51,969 nucleotides of DNA, from NCBI GenBank assembly GCA_029856155.1, contig JAHQWL010000027.1, forward strand, positions 1-51,969. Direction: 5' to 3'. Positions 33,819-43,546 of this stretch are shown here, one piece after another. The translations under genes and the position numbers were made by a program. Numbering within the stretch: position 1 is the stretch's first letter; each line of letters starts with the position of its first letter. This DNA is from Promethearchaeia archaeon. GTDB lineage: Archaea > Asgardarchaeota > Lokiarchaeia > Sigyniarchaeales > SOKP01. Under the pieces are notes generated by a model. It was not told where the DNA came from. It made no database searches and saw nothing but the letters and a program-made list of their open reading frames with translations.

Positions 33819-36098
33819 ATGTCGCAAAAAAACAATATGAAAAAAACAGCGAAACTTAGAATTGAGCGGTTGGAAAAGAGTCGAAGTGGCCGTTCTCTAT
33901 GTTACATAGATCAAGATATAATGCTTGATTTAGGATTAAACCCTGGAGACATTATCGAGATTAGAGGAAAAAAAAAAACTACTGGTATTGCCGTGTCGTC
34001 TGTTCAAGATAGAGGAAAAGATATTATTAGACTTGATGGACTTCAAAGACTTAACGCGGGAGCGACAATAGGAGAATATATTACAGTTGAACTTGCTGAA
34101 GTATATCCCGCAATTGAGATTGAATTAACTCCTACACGCCCTAATATTGATTTAAAAAGACAAGCAGAAGCAATTAAGGGTAAATTAATAGATAAACCCG
34201 TAGTTATTGGAGATATTGTAGATATTTTAGGAACTTTTGTTCAAAAAGATGATAGTGAAAACCCAATGTCTGATATAATGAAAATGTTTCAGTTCGGAGG
34301 GAAAAAAAGACCAACATTGGGAACACTCAGATTAATCGTTGAAAATTTGAAGCCTTCAGATAAGGTTGTTAAAATTACTAGAGATACTATGATAAGAGTT
34401 AATAAGAGAGTTGCTGTCTTAAATGTTTCTGGTGGAGTCGTTACTTACGATGACGTTGGAGGTTTAACTGATGAGATTCAAAGAATTAGAGAAATGGTGG
34501 AATTACCGATAAAACACCCCGAATTATTTCATCGATTAAACATTGATCCACCAAAAGGAGTATTGTTCTATGGCCCTTCTGGTACCGGTAAAACCCTAAT
34601 GGCAAAGGCAGTATCTCAAGAGTCAAATGCAAACTTTATAACTATTAATGGTCCTGAAATAATGAGTAAATTTTATGGAGCAAGTGAGGGCAGGCTTCGT
34701 GACATTTTTAGAGAGGCTGAAGAAAATGCTCCATCTATAATATTTATTGATGAAATTGACTCAATTGCTCCTAAAAGAGTTGATACTTCAGGAGAGGTTG
34801 AAAGACGTGTAGTTTCTCAATTATTATCTTTAATGGATGGTTTACGCGGAAGGGGAGAGATAATTTGTGTAGGTGCTACTAATAGAATTAATGCAATTGA
34901 TGAAGCATTACGAAGACCAGGACGTTTTGATAGAGAGATTGAATTTGGTGTTCCTAACGTTAAAGGAAGAAAAGAAATCTTCCAAATACATACAAGAGGT
35001 ATGCCTATGGAAGAAGATGTTAATTTAGATAATTATGCTGAAATAACACATGGTTTTGTAGGCGCGGATATCATGGCAATCAGTAGAGAAGCTGCGATGT
35101 TCTCACTAAGAAGAGTCTTACCGAAAATCAATTTAGATGAGCCAATCCCAAGCGAGGTTATTCAAGAATTAAAGATTAAAGATGAGGATTTTATGAAAGC
35201 TACCAATCTTATCGAACCTTCTGCTATGCGAGAAGTAATGGTTGAAATTCCCGATATTGGATGGGATGATGTAGGGGGTTTAGAAGATCTTAAGCAAGAA
35301 TTGAGAGAAGCCGTAGAATGGCCATTAAAATATCCAAAATTATTCGAGAAGGCAGGTATACGCCCCTTAAATGGAATTCTTCTTTTTGGACCTCCGGGGT
35401 GTGGAAAAACTCTTTTAGCAAAAGCAATTGCAAATGAAAGTCAATCAAATTTCATAGCCATAAAAGGTCCAGAAATCTATTCCAAATGGGTAGGAGAAAG
35501 TGAGAGAGCTATTAGAGAAATATTTCGTAAAGCTCGACAAGCCGCTCCTTCAATAATTTATTTTGATGAGATTGACGCAATTTCTTCAGGAAGAGGTGAT
35601 TATGAAGGAACACACACCTTTGCTTCAATTGTAAATCAAATATTAGTTGAAATGGACGGAATTGAAAATCGAAAAGGTATAGTTATAATTGCTAGCACTA
35701 ACCGACCAGATATTGTTGATCCTGCTTTTCTTAGGCCAGGAAGATTTGATCGTTTGATTTTTGTAGAAGCACCTGATCTTGATTCTCGATTAAGTATTTT
35801 AAATGTTCATACAAAAAACATGCCACTCGGAGAAGACGTATCCTTAAAAAGGATTGCTCAGGTTACAGAGGGGTACAGTGGAGCAGATTTAGAAAATGTT
35901 TGCCGTGAAGCTGGAATGCAAGCAATAAGAGAAAAGATGGATAAACTAGAGAAAATCGAAAATAAGCATTTTGAATTTTCTCTGTCAAAAATAAAATCTA
36001 CCTTACCAAAGAGTATTCTCGAACGATATGAAAACATGGCAAAACAAATAACTGAATCAAGAAACCTTACGGAAACGCAAACTGATTTGTATAGATAA
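33819..36098 (+). CDS. cdc48: Cdc48/p97-type AAA+ ATPase
   Basis: A 759-residue two-ring AAA unfoldase that extracts and unfolds proteins for turnover. The N-terminal substrate/adaptor domain (about 8-195) includes an acidic insertion near 143-160. D1 has Walker A GPSGTGKT (252-259) and Walker B IIFIDEID (307-314); D2 has Walker A GPPGCGKT (524-531) and Walker B IIYFDEID (579-586). Sensor and arginine-finger RPGRFDR motifs are present in both. The C-terminus is LYR, matching the hydrophobic-Tyr-X motif that docks AAA rings on the 20S proteasome. Single gene, not closely coupled to its neighbours. Confidence 0.96.
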   Translation: MSQKNNMKKTAKLRIERLEKSRSGRSLCYIDQDIMLDLGLNPGDIIEIRGKKKTTGIAVSSVQDRGKDIIRLDGLQRLNAGATIGEYITVELAEVYPAIEIELTPTRPNIDLKRQAEAIKGKLIDKPVVIGDIVDILGTFVQKDDSENPMSDIMKMFQFGGKKRPTLGTLRLIVENLKPSDKVVKITRDTMIRVNKRVAVLNVSGGVVTYDDVGGLTDEIQRIREMVELPIKHPELFHRLNIDPPKGVLFYGPSGTGKTLMAKAVSQESNANFITINGPEIMSKFYGASEGRLRDIFREAEENAPSIIFIDEIDSIAPKRVDTSGEVERRVVSQLLSLMDGLRGRGEIICVGATNRINAIDEALRRPGRFDREIEFGVPNVKGRKEIFQIHTRGMPMEEDVNLDNYAEITHGFVGADIMAISREAAMFSLRRVLPKINLDEPIPSEVIQELKIKDEDFMKATNLIEPSAMREVMVEIPDIGWDDVGGLEDLKQELREAVEWPLKYPKLFEKAGIRPLNGILLFGPPGCGKTLLAKAIANESQSNFIAIKGPEIYSKWVGESERAIREIFRKARQAAPSIIYFDEIDAISSGRGDYEGTHTFASIVNQILVEMDGIENRKGIVIIASTNRPDIVDPAFLRPGRFDRLIFVEAPDLDSRLSILNVHTKNMPLGEDVSLKRIAQVTEGYSGADLENVCREAGMQAIREKMDKLEKIENKHFEFSLSKIKSTLPKSILERYENMAKQITESRNLTETQTDLYR

Positions 36099-36227
36099 AT
36101 AACATTTCTCTTATCTATTTTTAATCACATCCATATTTTGCTTATCTAATTCTATATTAATTTTGTAAAATTTTATTAGAGACATTATCTAATTATTATT
36201 ATTTGAATAATTAAAGAGAGTTTTATC

Positions 36228-37430
36228 ATGAATGATATAAAAGTAGATTGGAAAGGACATGTGGAAAAGTATCAAACGGCGATGGTGGAATTGAATCTTG
36301 ATTTTTGCATTCTTACTCGTGTTAAATCGATTACGTATTTAGCTGGGTGTTTTGTGCCTTGGAAAAGTTATATATTTCTCCCTAAAGAAGGTGCTGGAGA
36401 CCCAATATTATATACTGTATTATTAGATACAGAAAGGGTAAAAGCAGAAGGACACTTAGAAGATGTTCAGGGTTGGGGTCCTCTTAAAGGGTTCTTTATT
36501 GAGAAAAAGATCCAAAAAGCAGCTAAAAAAACTGGGTTATATACATCAAAAGGTTCTCCACCTAGAATTGGGGTCGAATTAGGGCTCGATATCTGTGTGA
36601 CTGGTCAAATGTTATCCCACTCGGAAGCTCTATTATTAGAACAAGTGTTTCCTGGGTGTGAATTGGTAGATTTTAATGAAAAAACCGAAAGAATACAATT
36701 TATTAAAGAACCAGAAGAAATAGCGTTATTAAGAAAAGCAAGTGAAATCACCGATATAGGACAAGTTACTGTAAAGAAAGAATTAGAAGAACGCCCTTCG
36801 GGAAAAATCTTTACTGAAAATGAGATAGCTGGAATTGGAACATTAGCAATGAGAAAAGCTGGGAGTAATTATGAATGGACATTTACTGGAAACCAAGAAA
36901 TCGGTTCAGGATACCGCGCTAGTTGGACTTTTAATGGCTGTACACCTGCAACAAATAAAAAAGTAAATGAGAGTGAATCCCTATTAGTAGATCTTCATAG
37001 TGAGTATGGATGTTATCTTGGAGATTTAAGTCATAATTACATTCTTGGCAAATGTCCTTCAGAATTGAAAGCTTTTAATGATGTGTATGAGCAACTTTGC
37101 TATACTCTTATCGATAATATGTATCCTGGAAATTCATTTGAAGAGTGTTATCAAGAAGTAAGAAAGGTCGCCGAAAAAGCAGGATATGAAAATGATTTAT
37201 TTTTTGGGATAGGTCATGGAATAGGTTGTATTGGGAATGAGTCATGGCCGGTTATAGTTCCTGGAAAAGAATGGGGTCCAATGATATTTGAGGAGAACAT
37301 GGTTGAAATCGCAGCAATAGTATTTAATCGTCCTGGCCTTGGAGGTCTTCGACTTGAGTCACCTACCCTTGTAACAAGGAAAGGTGCGGAAGTGCTCCCT
37401 AAAACGCCATTTGAAGTCGATTATGTATAG
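36228..37430 (+). CDS. M24-family (Xaa-Pro peptidase/creatinase-like) enzyme
   Basis: A 400-residue pita-bread-fold hydrolase. An N-terminal creatinase-like domain (about 1-155) precedes the catalytic domain with all five metal ligands: D255 and D266 (in LLVDLHSEYGCYLGDLSHN), H330 (GIGHGIG), E360 (NMVEIA) and E377 (RLESP). It should cleave X-Pro bonds or a related substrate. The extreme C-terminus PKTPFEVDYV is repeated as decayed copies at 38640 and 40039, so paralogues once existed nearby. A strong hairpin follows the stop. Confidence 0.92.
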   Translation: MNDIKVDWKGHVEKYQTAMVELNLDFCILTRVKSITYLAGCFVPWKSYIFLPKEGAGDPILYTVLLDTERVKAEGHLEDVQGWGPLKGFFIEKKIQKAAKKTGLYTSKGSPPRIGVELGLDICVTGQMLSHSEALLLEQVFPGCELVDFNEKTERIQFIKEPEEIALLRKASEITDIGQVTVKKELEERPSGKIFTENEIAGIGTLAMRKAGSNYEWTFTGNQEIGSGYRASWTFNGCTPATNKKVNESESLLVDLHSEYGCYLGDLSHNYILGKCPSELKAFNDVYEQLCYTLIDNMYPGNSFEECYQEVRKVAEKAGYENDLFFGIGHGIGCIGNESWPVIVPGKEWGPMIFEENMVEIAAIVFNRPGLGGLRLESPTLVTRKGAEVLPKTPFEVDYV

Positions 37431-37462
37431 ATTTGATTAATTTATCTTTAGATTAATCAAAT
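37431..37462 (+). terminator. Perfect 11-bp hairpin after the M24 peptidase
   Basis: ATTTGATTAAT (37431-37441) and ATTAATCAAAT (37452-37462) pair perfectly across a 10-base loop, starting at the base after the stop codon and followed by AT-rich sequence. A degenerate version follows the decayed copy at 40116. Confidence 0.6.
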
Positions 37463-37530
37463 ATAATTTATTTTAAAAAAAATATATCTTTTGTTATAGA
37501 ATATCTAAATCTCAAAAAGAAAACATTTTT

Positions 37531-38412
37531 TTAATTTAATAACTCTAAAAATCTTTTTAAAATAGCATGATATTCATCTCTTTTGAGTAAAGTGCCCATA
37601 TGCCCAACATTCTCAAATATGATTTCTTCCACATTGGGATATTGGCTTCTTAATTCCTCATGATAAGGAAATCCATTATCATCATTCGCTGTAAATATTA
37701 GAACTTTACCATCCCACCCGTCATAATTTTCTATATTGTATTTTTCACCATTGAATTCACCTGTAAGAATCGATTGGCATAGTATAACACTCTTCTCTAC
37801 TTTACTAAACCTTTCTTTTACAAATGCTAATGTAAATTTTAACTCCTCCCGAATTTCAGGAGTCATTTCTTTTTCTTCATTTGCTAATTTCAAAAGTTTT
37901 TTTGACATCAACTTCTTTAATAGAAAAGCCGGTATAAATTTAAGCAGCTTATTAGTTTTTTTAAAATCGTTTACCCATTCATTTTTTGGAGGATAGCTAT
38001 TGATAAGAATAAGTGCTTCTATATTTTTATAATTTCTATGGAAATATGGTTGAGCCATAAAACTTCCAAAACTCTGACCTATTAATATATATCTCTTCAC
38101 ATTTTCTTTTTTTAGAATTTCATTTACACCTTCACTAAATTCATCCAAACTTTCAAAATTCGTAATTGATGGGGCGATAACTCTATAATTTTTTTCAAAA
38201 AATCGTATCGCTTGAAAATTACCCTCAGCATTTCCAAGTGCTCCATGAAAGGTAAGAACTGTTTTTTTACCAGTTCCACAGCTAATATACTCTATTTCCT
38301 TATTTCTGAACATTATCATTTTTGTAGGATGATTTCTTCTATATTCCACAAGGCCTTGATAAAGTTCCGGAGCTATATCCTTATAAAATTTGGAATTACT
38401 TTGATTTTTCAT
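37531..38412 (-). CDS. Alpha/beta hydrolase
   Basis: A 293-residue alpha/beta hydrolase from ATG 38412 (TTG 38427 adds five). Motifs are the oxyanion-type TFHGALGN, the nucleophile elbow GQSFGS with Ser114, and a C-terminal acid/His pair in TANDDNGFP and NVGHMG. The HG oxyanion motif and lid-like helices (about 155-200) are typical of small esterase/lipase or C-C hydrolase relatives. The substrate is unknown. No signal peptide. It lies between the intact M24 gene and the first decayed M24 end, on the opposite strand. Confidence 0.88.
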   Translation of the reverse strand: MKNQSNSKFYKDIAPELYQGLVEYRRNHPTKMIMFRNKEIEYISCGTGKKTVLTFHGALGNAEGNFQAIRFFEKNYRVIAPSITNFESLDEFSEGVNEILKKENVKRYILIGQSFGSFMAQPYFHRNYKNIEALILINSYPPKNEWVNDFKKTNKLLKFIPAFLLKKLMSKKLLKLANEEKEMTPEIREELKFTLAFVKERFSKVEKSVILCQSILTGEFNGEKYNIENYDGWDGKVLIFTANDDNGFPYHEELRSQYPNVEEIIFENVGHMGTLLKRDEYHAILKRFLELLN

Positions 38413-38769
38413 CTCTAATAGCCTCAATTTTTACTTTACCTAAAATTTTTTTATCGCTATTTAGGCATAACTAATATTGATATATAAATATTTTTATTCT
38501 TTTATGGAATTTGAGTAATCTATTCAAATTTTGATATTAGGTTATGTTTAAAAATATCTAAATTAAATAATTTAAGATTTCTTCAATTAATGTATATATT
38601 TTGTATATAAACTTAGTAGGTCTAATATTATAAATTTCAAGTAAATATGCTGAAATATTTCCTAAAACATTATTTGAAGTTGACTATGTCTAGTTTTCAT
38701 TAAACCGTTTTAAGTTATTCTTTTTAATTAGCCTAATTCTATTTGAATTTGAAGTATTGGAAATGAGAT
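38413..38769. other. Intergenic region with M24 3'-end remnant
   Basis: About 357 bases of AT-rich DNA between two minus-strand genes. Apart from the M24 C-terminal remnant at 38640-38693 it contains no credible gene; the right part precedes the stop of the zinc-finger membrane gene, the left part should hold the hydrolase promoter. Confidence 0.55.
38640..38693 (+). pseudogene. Remnant of M24 peptidase C-terminus (copy B)
   Basis: Seventeen codons and a stop read SKYAEIFPKTLFEVDYV, against RKGAEVLPKTPFEVDYV in the intact gene ending at 37430. Frame stops lie just upstream, so only the extreme 3' end is recognisable. Half of the changed codons are synonymous. After the stop it shares TTCATTAAAC with the second remnant (copy C). 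Confidence 0.8.
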
Positions 38770-39831
38770 TTAAGATTTTTTAGATTTTTTCATTTTAATT
38801 TCTGTTTTTTCAAGGTCAAGTTTGTGTTTGTTTGAGTATATTTTTACTGGTTTAGATTTATCAATTGGTCCATAACATGCCCAACACGCATTTTCCAAAG
38901 TAGTTAAAGCTTGAGCACATTTTTGGCAATATAAAGCACCACAAGCTGGACAAATAAAGGTAAATCCTTCTGCTGTACCTTTACATACTAAACAGATCTT
39001 TCTTTCCTTATGAAAAACGATGTCTTCTTCGGTTATGTTTTCTGGGCGCATCTCAAAAAGTCTAAATAAATCTCCCTCAATTTTAATTTCTTTTTCTTCA
39101 GGTTTTTCTTTTTTAACTTTTATACGTTCTTCTCTTAAGGCAAAATACCACATCCAAGCAGTGATTAAAAATAGAAATCTAAAGAAAAATTTCATTATTA
39201 CTAATGTAATAATAAATTCTATTATTGCAGAAGTGGTTGCTAGAATTTGACCATAACTTAGTAAGAAATATTTCCTCCTTATGATTCCCTCAGATTGCAT
39301 TCCTTTATAAAAAGCCCCAAAACCGAGAAAAATAAATTGTTGAAGTATGAAGAATAAGACTATAATAATGAAAACGTTGATATTGGCTGAAAAAATTAAA
39401 AATTCTTCCTGGGCAGTAGATAAATTAGAGATATTCCAATATTTTCCAGGATCTTGGATATATATTATTGAGAGTATGATTCCACATAATATATTCACTA
39501 TTATTATGATCTGCTTTGTTTTTTTAGAAAGCCATAAATCAATCCCAAAATAAATAGTAGTTATATTAATTAAAAATACAGAAAGACCAATTAGAACTAA
39601 AGGAATACCATATAAATCTATCATATTTTCTCCTTTTATAAGATAATAGAAGAAATTCACAGTATACCCTAAATACAGGAGTGCTACTGAACATAACATA
39701 ATACCGGCAATTCCTAATCGTCTAGTATGAGTCTTTTTAGATTTAAATAGGAAAAAAAAACCAAAAATCATCTCGAAGAAAAACACACTGAGAAAAGATA
39801 TTGCATTCAATAATCCAATAATATTAACCAT
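38770..39831 (-). CDS. Multi-pass membrane protein with C-terminal FYVE/RING-like zinc finger
   Basis: A 353-residue protein from ATG 39831 (GTG 39840 adds three). About seven membrane helices occupy residues 1-235, then an acidic/basic linker. A double zinc site follows: C280-x2-C283-x10-C294-x2-C297-x4-C302-x2-C305-x10-C316-x2-C319. The spacing, with CPACGALYCQKC in the centre, equals that of FYVE-type cross-brace fingers and is close to RING, but the basic R-x-HHC phosphoinositide motif of true FYVE domains is missing. It could mediate protein binding or ubiquitin-type ligase activity; neither is shown. A Lys-rich tail ends the protein. Confidence 0.75.
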   Translation of the reverse strand: MVNIIGLLNAISFLSVFFFEMIFGFFFLFKSKKTHTRRLGIAGIMLCSVALLYLGYTVNFFYYLIKGENMIDLYGIPLVLIGLSVFLINITTIYFGIDLWLSKKTKQIIIIVNILCGIILSIIYIQDPGKYWNISNLSTAQEEFLIFSANINVFIIIVLFFILQQFIFLGFGAFYKGMQSEGIIRRKYFLLSYGQILATTSAIIEFIITLVIMKFFFRFLFLITAWMWYFALREERIKVKKEKPEEKEIKIEGDLFRLFEMRPENITEEDIVFHKERKICLVCKGTAEGFTFICPACGALYCQKCAQALTTLENACWACYGPIDKSKPVKIYSNKHKLDLEKTEIKMKKSKKS

Positions 39832-40181
39832 TTCTTTCACAGATTGTATTTTATTTCCATATTTTTCTACTGGTTTTCAATTAATGCATGAACTTTTCAA
39901 TTAGATATTATTCAAATTTGTATAGTCAATATATATAATTTACTATAACATTTACCTAAATATCATAGAAACATCTAAGTTCATAAAAGATAAACTAAAT
40001 TATATTCTAAAGATGTTAGTTCAAATCCCATCAGAAAACTTGAGTCTTCTACCCTTGTTACAAGCAAATGTGCTGAAGTCCTCCCCAAAACTCCGTTCGA
40101 AGATGATTATGTCTAGATTTGATTGATATTTCATTAAACTAGTCAAATTTAATTTATTTTAGTACATTTTTTTCTAATATT
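39832..40181. other. Intergenic region with second M24 3'-end remnant
   Basis: About 350 AT-rich bases. Its right part holds the second M24 remnant (40039-40116) and its degenerate hairpin; the left part is presumably the promoter of the zinc-finger membrane gene. No gene seen. Confidence 0.55.
40039..40116 (+). pseudogene. Remnant of M24 peptidase C-terminus (copy C)
   Basis: Twenty-five codons and a stop align without gaps with the last 25 codons of the intact M24 gene (37353-37430); 64 of 78 bases are identical by my count. Of thirteen changed codons, nine are synonymous, meaning the copy diverged while still under selection and decayed later. Downstream bases also align (about 40117-40162 with 37431-37476), including a degenerate form of the hairpin. 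Confidence 0.85.
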
Positions 40182-41324
40182 ATGGAAATAACTAATTCGT
40201 TAAAAGAAAAATTGCTCTATATTTTGAAGAATTTAATTCAGATTCCTACTGAGAATCCACCTGGAAAAACCGAAGAAGTGGTTAATTTCTTGGTTAAGGA
40301 AGTTTTCAAAGAAGAAGAAGGTTTCCGTAATAAAATTATTACTCATATGAAAAACGGTGTTAAACTCCATAATTTAGTATCAAAAATTGGTTCAGGAAAA
40401 AAGAAGATATTATTATCCGGACATTTTGATGTGGTACCCGTTGGAGATCAAACCAAATGGTCTTATCCTCCATTTTCTGCTAAAGTTGTGGATAATAGAG
40501 TATATGGTCGAGGATCTGCTGACATGAAAGGAGGAATAACGTCAATAATAGGAGTAATGAAGTTATTAGAGTCAAACAGCCATTTTATGGAAAATTATGA
40601 GCTTATTTTCCTAGGTTCTGCTGACGAAGAAGCAGGTATGACTGGCTCTGAGTTATTATCGAAGAAAGAATTTATCAATAATGCTGAATTAATAATTATA
40701 GCTGAACCTACTAATTTAGACATTGGTGTTGCTGAAAAAGGTGTATTATGGGCGACTATACGGGTTATTGGAAAGTCAGCTCATGGATCTATGCCTCAAG
40801 AGGGACATAATGCGATAGAAGGAATCTTTAAAATTATTCCTAAAATAAATAATTGCTTAGAAAATAAATCAAATAAAATTCTTGGAAGATCCACTATAAA
40901 TATTGGAAAAATTCATGGTGGTACAAAAATTAACATTGTCCCTGATTATACCGAATTAGAAATTGATTTTAGATTAATCCCCGAACAAGAACATGAAAAA
41001 GTAATAGATAATTTGAGAGAAATTGAATTAGAGCCTTATTCTATTGATGTTGAAATTACAAACTCATTACACTCTTTATTAACTGACACAAATCATCCAT
41101 TCGTCCAAAATTTGAAAAATATAACGAATTCAGAATTTATTGGTTTATCTTATGCCACTGATGCTTGTAAATATATAAGTCCTACAAATTTTATTCCCTT
41201 TGTTATATTTGGTCCAGGGGATCCAAATAATGTTCATAAGCCAAATGAATGGGTACAATTAGAACAAGTATTCCAAACAACAGAATTATTAACCGAAGCG
41301 CTTATAAAAACTTATCTCAAATAG
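40182..41324 (+). CDS. M20-family peptidase/deacylase (ArgE/DapE/ACY1-like)
   Basis: A 380-residue dizinc amidohydrolase. Metal and catalytic motifs are SGHFDVVPVGD, the bridging-Asp segment GRGSADMKGG, the catalytic Glu-Glu in GSADEEAGMTG, IAEPTNLD, and a C-terminal His in NNVHKPNEW. The inserted dimerisation domain starts near KSAHGSMPQEGHNA. Members cleave N-acyl amino acids, succinyl-diaminopimelate or dipeptides; which one is unclear. It starts right after the second M24 remnant. Confidence 0.92.
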   Translation: MEITNSLKEKLLYILKNLIQIPTENPPGKTEEVVNFLVKEVFKEEEGFRNKIITHMKNGVKLHNLVSKIGSGKKKILLSGHFDVVPVGDQTKWSYPPFSAKVVDNRVYGRGSADMKGGITSIIGVMKLLESNSHFMENYELIFLGSADEEAGMTGSELLSKKEFINNAELIIIAEPTNLDIGVAEKGVLWATIRVIGKSAHGSMPQEGHNAIEGIFKIIPKINNCLENKSNKILGRSTINIGKIHGGTKINIVPDYTELEIDFRLIPEQEHEKVIDNLREIELEPYSIDVEITNSLHSLLTDTNHPFVQNLKNITNSEFIGLSYATDACKYISPTNFIPFVIFGPGDPNNVHKPNEWVQLEQVFQTTELLTEALIKTYLK

Positions 41325-41466
41325 AATTTTTAATCAATAATGAGTATTAATTCAGATTTCAAAAGCGATTCGAGTATCATTCTTTATAAATAATAAAAGA
41401 TGTTTTTATAATTCTTAAATTAATAAAGAGCTTATATAAAGAAAATTGAAATGAGTGAATTAAATC

Positions 41467-42240
41467 ATGACTAAATTAAATTTTGAAAAAGATGATGTAT
41501 TAGGTATAATAACTTTTGTGGACAAACCGATGAATTTAATAGATTCGGATTTCATAAAGGAATTAGAAGTAATTTTAGATAAATTAGAGAATGAAGAAAT
41601 AAGAGCTTTACTCTTTAAGGCAGATGAAAATAATTTTTCAGCTGGAGCAAATGTATCGTTTTTTCAGAACTCAAATGAGGATTCTACAAGAAAAATATTA
41701 GAAGTGTTTTTAAGTGCTATAAATCGAATAGAACGATTGCCATATCCAACAATGGCTGCTGTGAAGGGTATGTGTATTGGAGGGGGTTTTGAATTAGCAT
41801 TAGCTTGTGATTATATTTGGGCAAGTGAAAATGCACAATTTGCGGCAGCTGAAGTATTAATAGGAATTGTACCTTTAGGGGGTGGGGTTCAGAGACTCGC
41901 TCAGAGATGCGGTGCTGCAAGAGCTAAAGAGATTACACTAAGCGGTCGTTTTATTAAACCTGAAAAGTTAGAAAGATGGAATGTTATAAATAGAGTTTTA
42001 CCAGAGCAAGAACTTATTGAAAAAGCTATTAAATTTATGAAAATTCAATCAAACGGTCCAACAATTGCTTTTGATACAATAAAAAGATTACTAAGAGAAT
42101 ATTATGATAAAGGTTTAGAAAAATCAGATAAATTATTAGTAGATGTAGTTCCTAAGCTTTTTGAGACAGAGGATATTAAAATAGGCATTGAATCTTTTAA
42201 GAAGAGAGGACCGGGGAAAGCTATATTTAAAGGTAAATAA
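41467..42240 (+). CDS. Enoyl-CoA hydratase/isomerase family protein
   Basis: A 257-residue crotonase-fold enzyme. Oxyanion-hole segments are FSAGANVSFF (57-66) and GMCIGGGFELALACD (101-115). The two catalytic glutamates of enoyl-CoA hydratase are both present: E109 in GGGFEL and E129 in AAAEVLIG, spaced 20 as in the mammalian enzyme. A hydratase of beta-oxidation or fatty-acid-type metabolism is likely. It could work with the acyl-CoA synthetase at 10.8 kb. It lies 142 bp after the M20 gene on the same strand. Confidence 0.92.
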   Translation: MTKLNFEKDDVLGIITFVDKPMNLIDSDFIKELEVILDKLENEEIRALLFKADENNFSAGANVSFFQNSNEDSTRKILEVFLSAINRIERLPYPTMAAVKGMCIGGGFELALACDYIWASENAQFAAAEVLIGIVPLGGGVQRLAQRCGAARAKEITLSGRFIKPEKLERWNVINRVLPEQELIEKAIKFMKIQSNGPTIAFDTIKRLLREYYDKGLEKSDKLLVDVVPKLFETEDIKIGIESFKKRGPGKAIFKGK

Positions 42241-42306
42241 TCTTATTATTATTATCTTTATTAGAATTTGATATATGTAATTCATTTGATTATAAAGTAA
42301 TAATTT

Positions 42307-43458
42307 CTATAATTTAAGAACAAATTTCTCAATTCTGTTCATTGCTTCCTTAAGCTTTTCTATTTCAGTAGCGTATGATATTCTTATCATATTATCTGAA
42401 AATGACCCAAAAATGTTTCCAGGTACGATGGCTACTGCTTGTTCTTTCATAATTCTCTTTGAAAATTGGGGGCCACTCAACTTGAATTTTTCTGTTGATG
42501 GCATCATATAAAATGATCCTTGTGGTTTTACTAAGTCAAATCCAATTTCTTTTAGTCTATGGTAAACTAAATTTCGTCTATCATCAAAACTTTTCAAAAT
42601 ATTCTCGAAAAAACCTGTGCCCATTTTTAATGCTTCAATAAAACCATATTGTGCAGCATGATTAGTTCCTGCAACTGTATATTGATGAAATTTTTCCATC
42701 AAATTAATTATTTCTTTTGAAGCGACTACATACCCAATTCTAAATCCTGTTGCAGAATATAATTTTGACATTGCATTCACGGTAACAGTTCTTTCAAACA
42801 TACCATTTAAAGAAGCTGGACTTACATGTTTAAATCCATCATAAACGTAATTTTCATAGACTTCATCTGTTATTAAATATAGATCATTTTCAATAATAAT
42901 ATCAACAATTTCGTTCAATTCTTTTGGTGTTAGAGCATGACCAGTAGGATTATTGGGAGTATTAATCAACATTGCTTTTGTTTTAGGGTTGATTGCATTT
43001 CTTATTCCTTCAATATTAAGACTAAAATCCTTGTTTCGTTCAACTTCTATTACTTTAACACCAAAAAATAACGCGCAATAAAAGTAAGAAACAAAATTCG
43101 GTGAAGAAATAATCAATTCATCTCCAGGATTAAAGAGTGAAGCAAATGCTAAAGTAACAGCTTGACTAGCTCCATTTGTAATAATTGCATTTTCTTTCCA
43201 ATTTGAATCTATCTTATTTTTCCTTCGCACTTTTTCTTCAATCAACTCTAATAATTCCGGAACACCTCTTGTAGGAGCATACATAGTAACTTTTTTTTTT
43301 AAGGCGTCAATATTTCCTTGTATTACTGGTTCTGGAGTGGTAAAATCTGGTTGACCAATACCTAAACTAATTACATCTGAACGCTCCGAAGCAAGATCAA
43401 ATAACTCTCTAATTGCTGATTTTGGAGCTTTAGATACTCTATAGGAAGTGTCTTTCAT
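42307..43458 (-). CDS. Class I/II PLP aminotransferase (aspartate-type)
   Basis: A 383-residue fold-type I aminotransferase. PLP Lys232 lies in AMSKLYSATGFRIGY with the phosphate-binding Arg240; other landmarks are NTPNNPTGHAL (166-176, Asn170) and ITDEVYENYVYDG with Asp198. N-terminal SLGIGQPDFTTPEP is typical of aspartate/aromatic aminotransferases. It moves an amino group between an amino acid and 2-oxoglutarate. The exact substrate is unresolved. ATG 43458; convergent with enoyl-CoA hydratase. Confidence 0.93.
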   Translation of the reverse strand: MKDTSYRVSKAPKSAIRELFDLASERSDVISLGIGQPDFTTPEPVIQGNIDALKKKVTMYAPTRGVPELLELIEEKVRRKNKIDSNWKENAIITNGASQAVTLAFASLFNPGDELIISSPNFVSYFYCALFFGVKVIEVERNKDFSLNIEGIRNAINPKTKAMLINTPNNPTGHALTPKELNEIVDIIIENDLYLITDEVYENYVYDGFKHVSPASLNGMFERTVTVNAMSKLYSATGFRIGYVVASKEIINLMEKFHQYTVAGTNHAAQYGFIEALKMGTGFFENILKSFDDRRNLVYHRLKEIGFDLVKPQGSFYMMPSTEKFKLSGPQFSKRIMKEQAVAIVPGNIFGSFSDNMIRISYATEIEKLKEAMNRIEKFVLKL

Positions 43459-43546
43459 GATTAATTTTCTTTATAGTGATATATTAAAAAGTCTGCTTGT
43501 TAATATGCTGATACAAAAAAGAGTTTTTTGAGGTTATTAAAATTTT

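Noticed and set aside
40011..40032. GTTCAAATCCCATC, resembling a tRNA T-arm
   Set aside because: The flanking bases do not form the 5-bp T-stem and no acceptor or anticodon arms are present; it is part of the region just before the M24 remnant.
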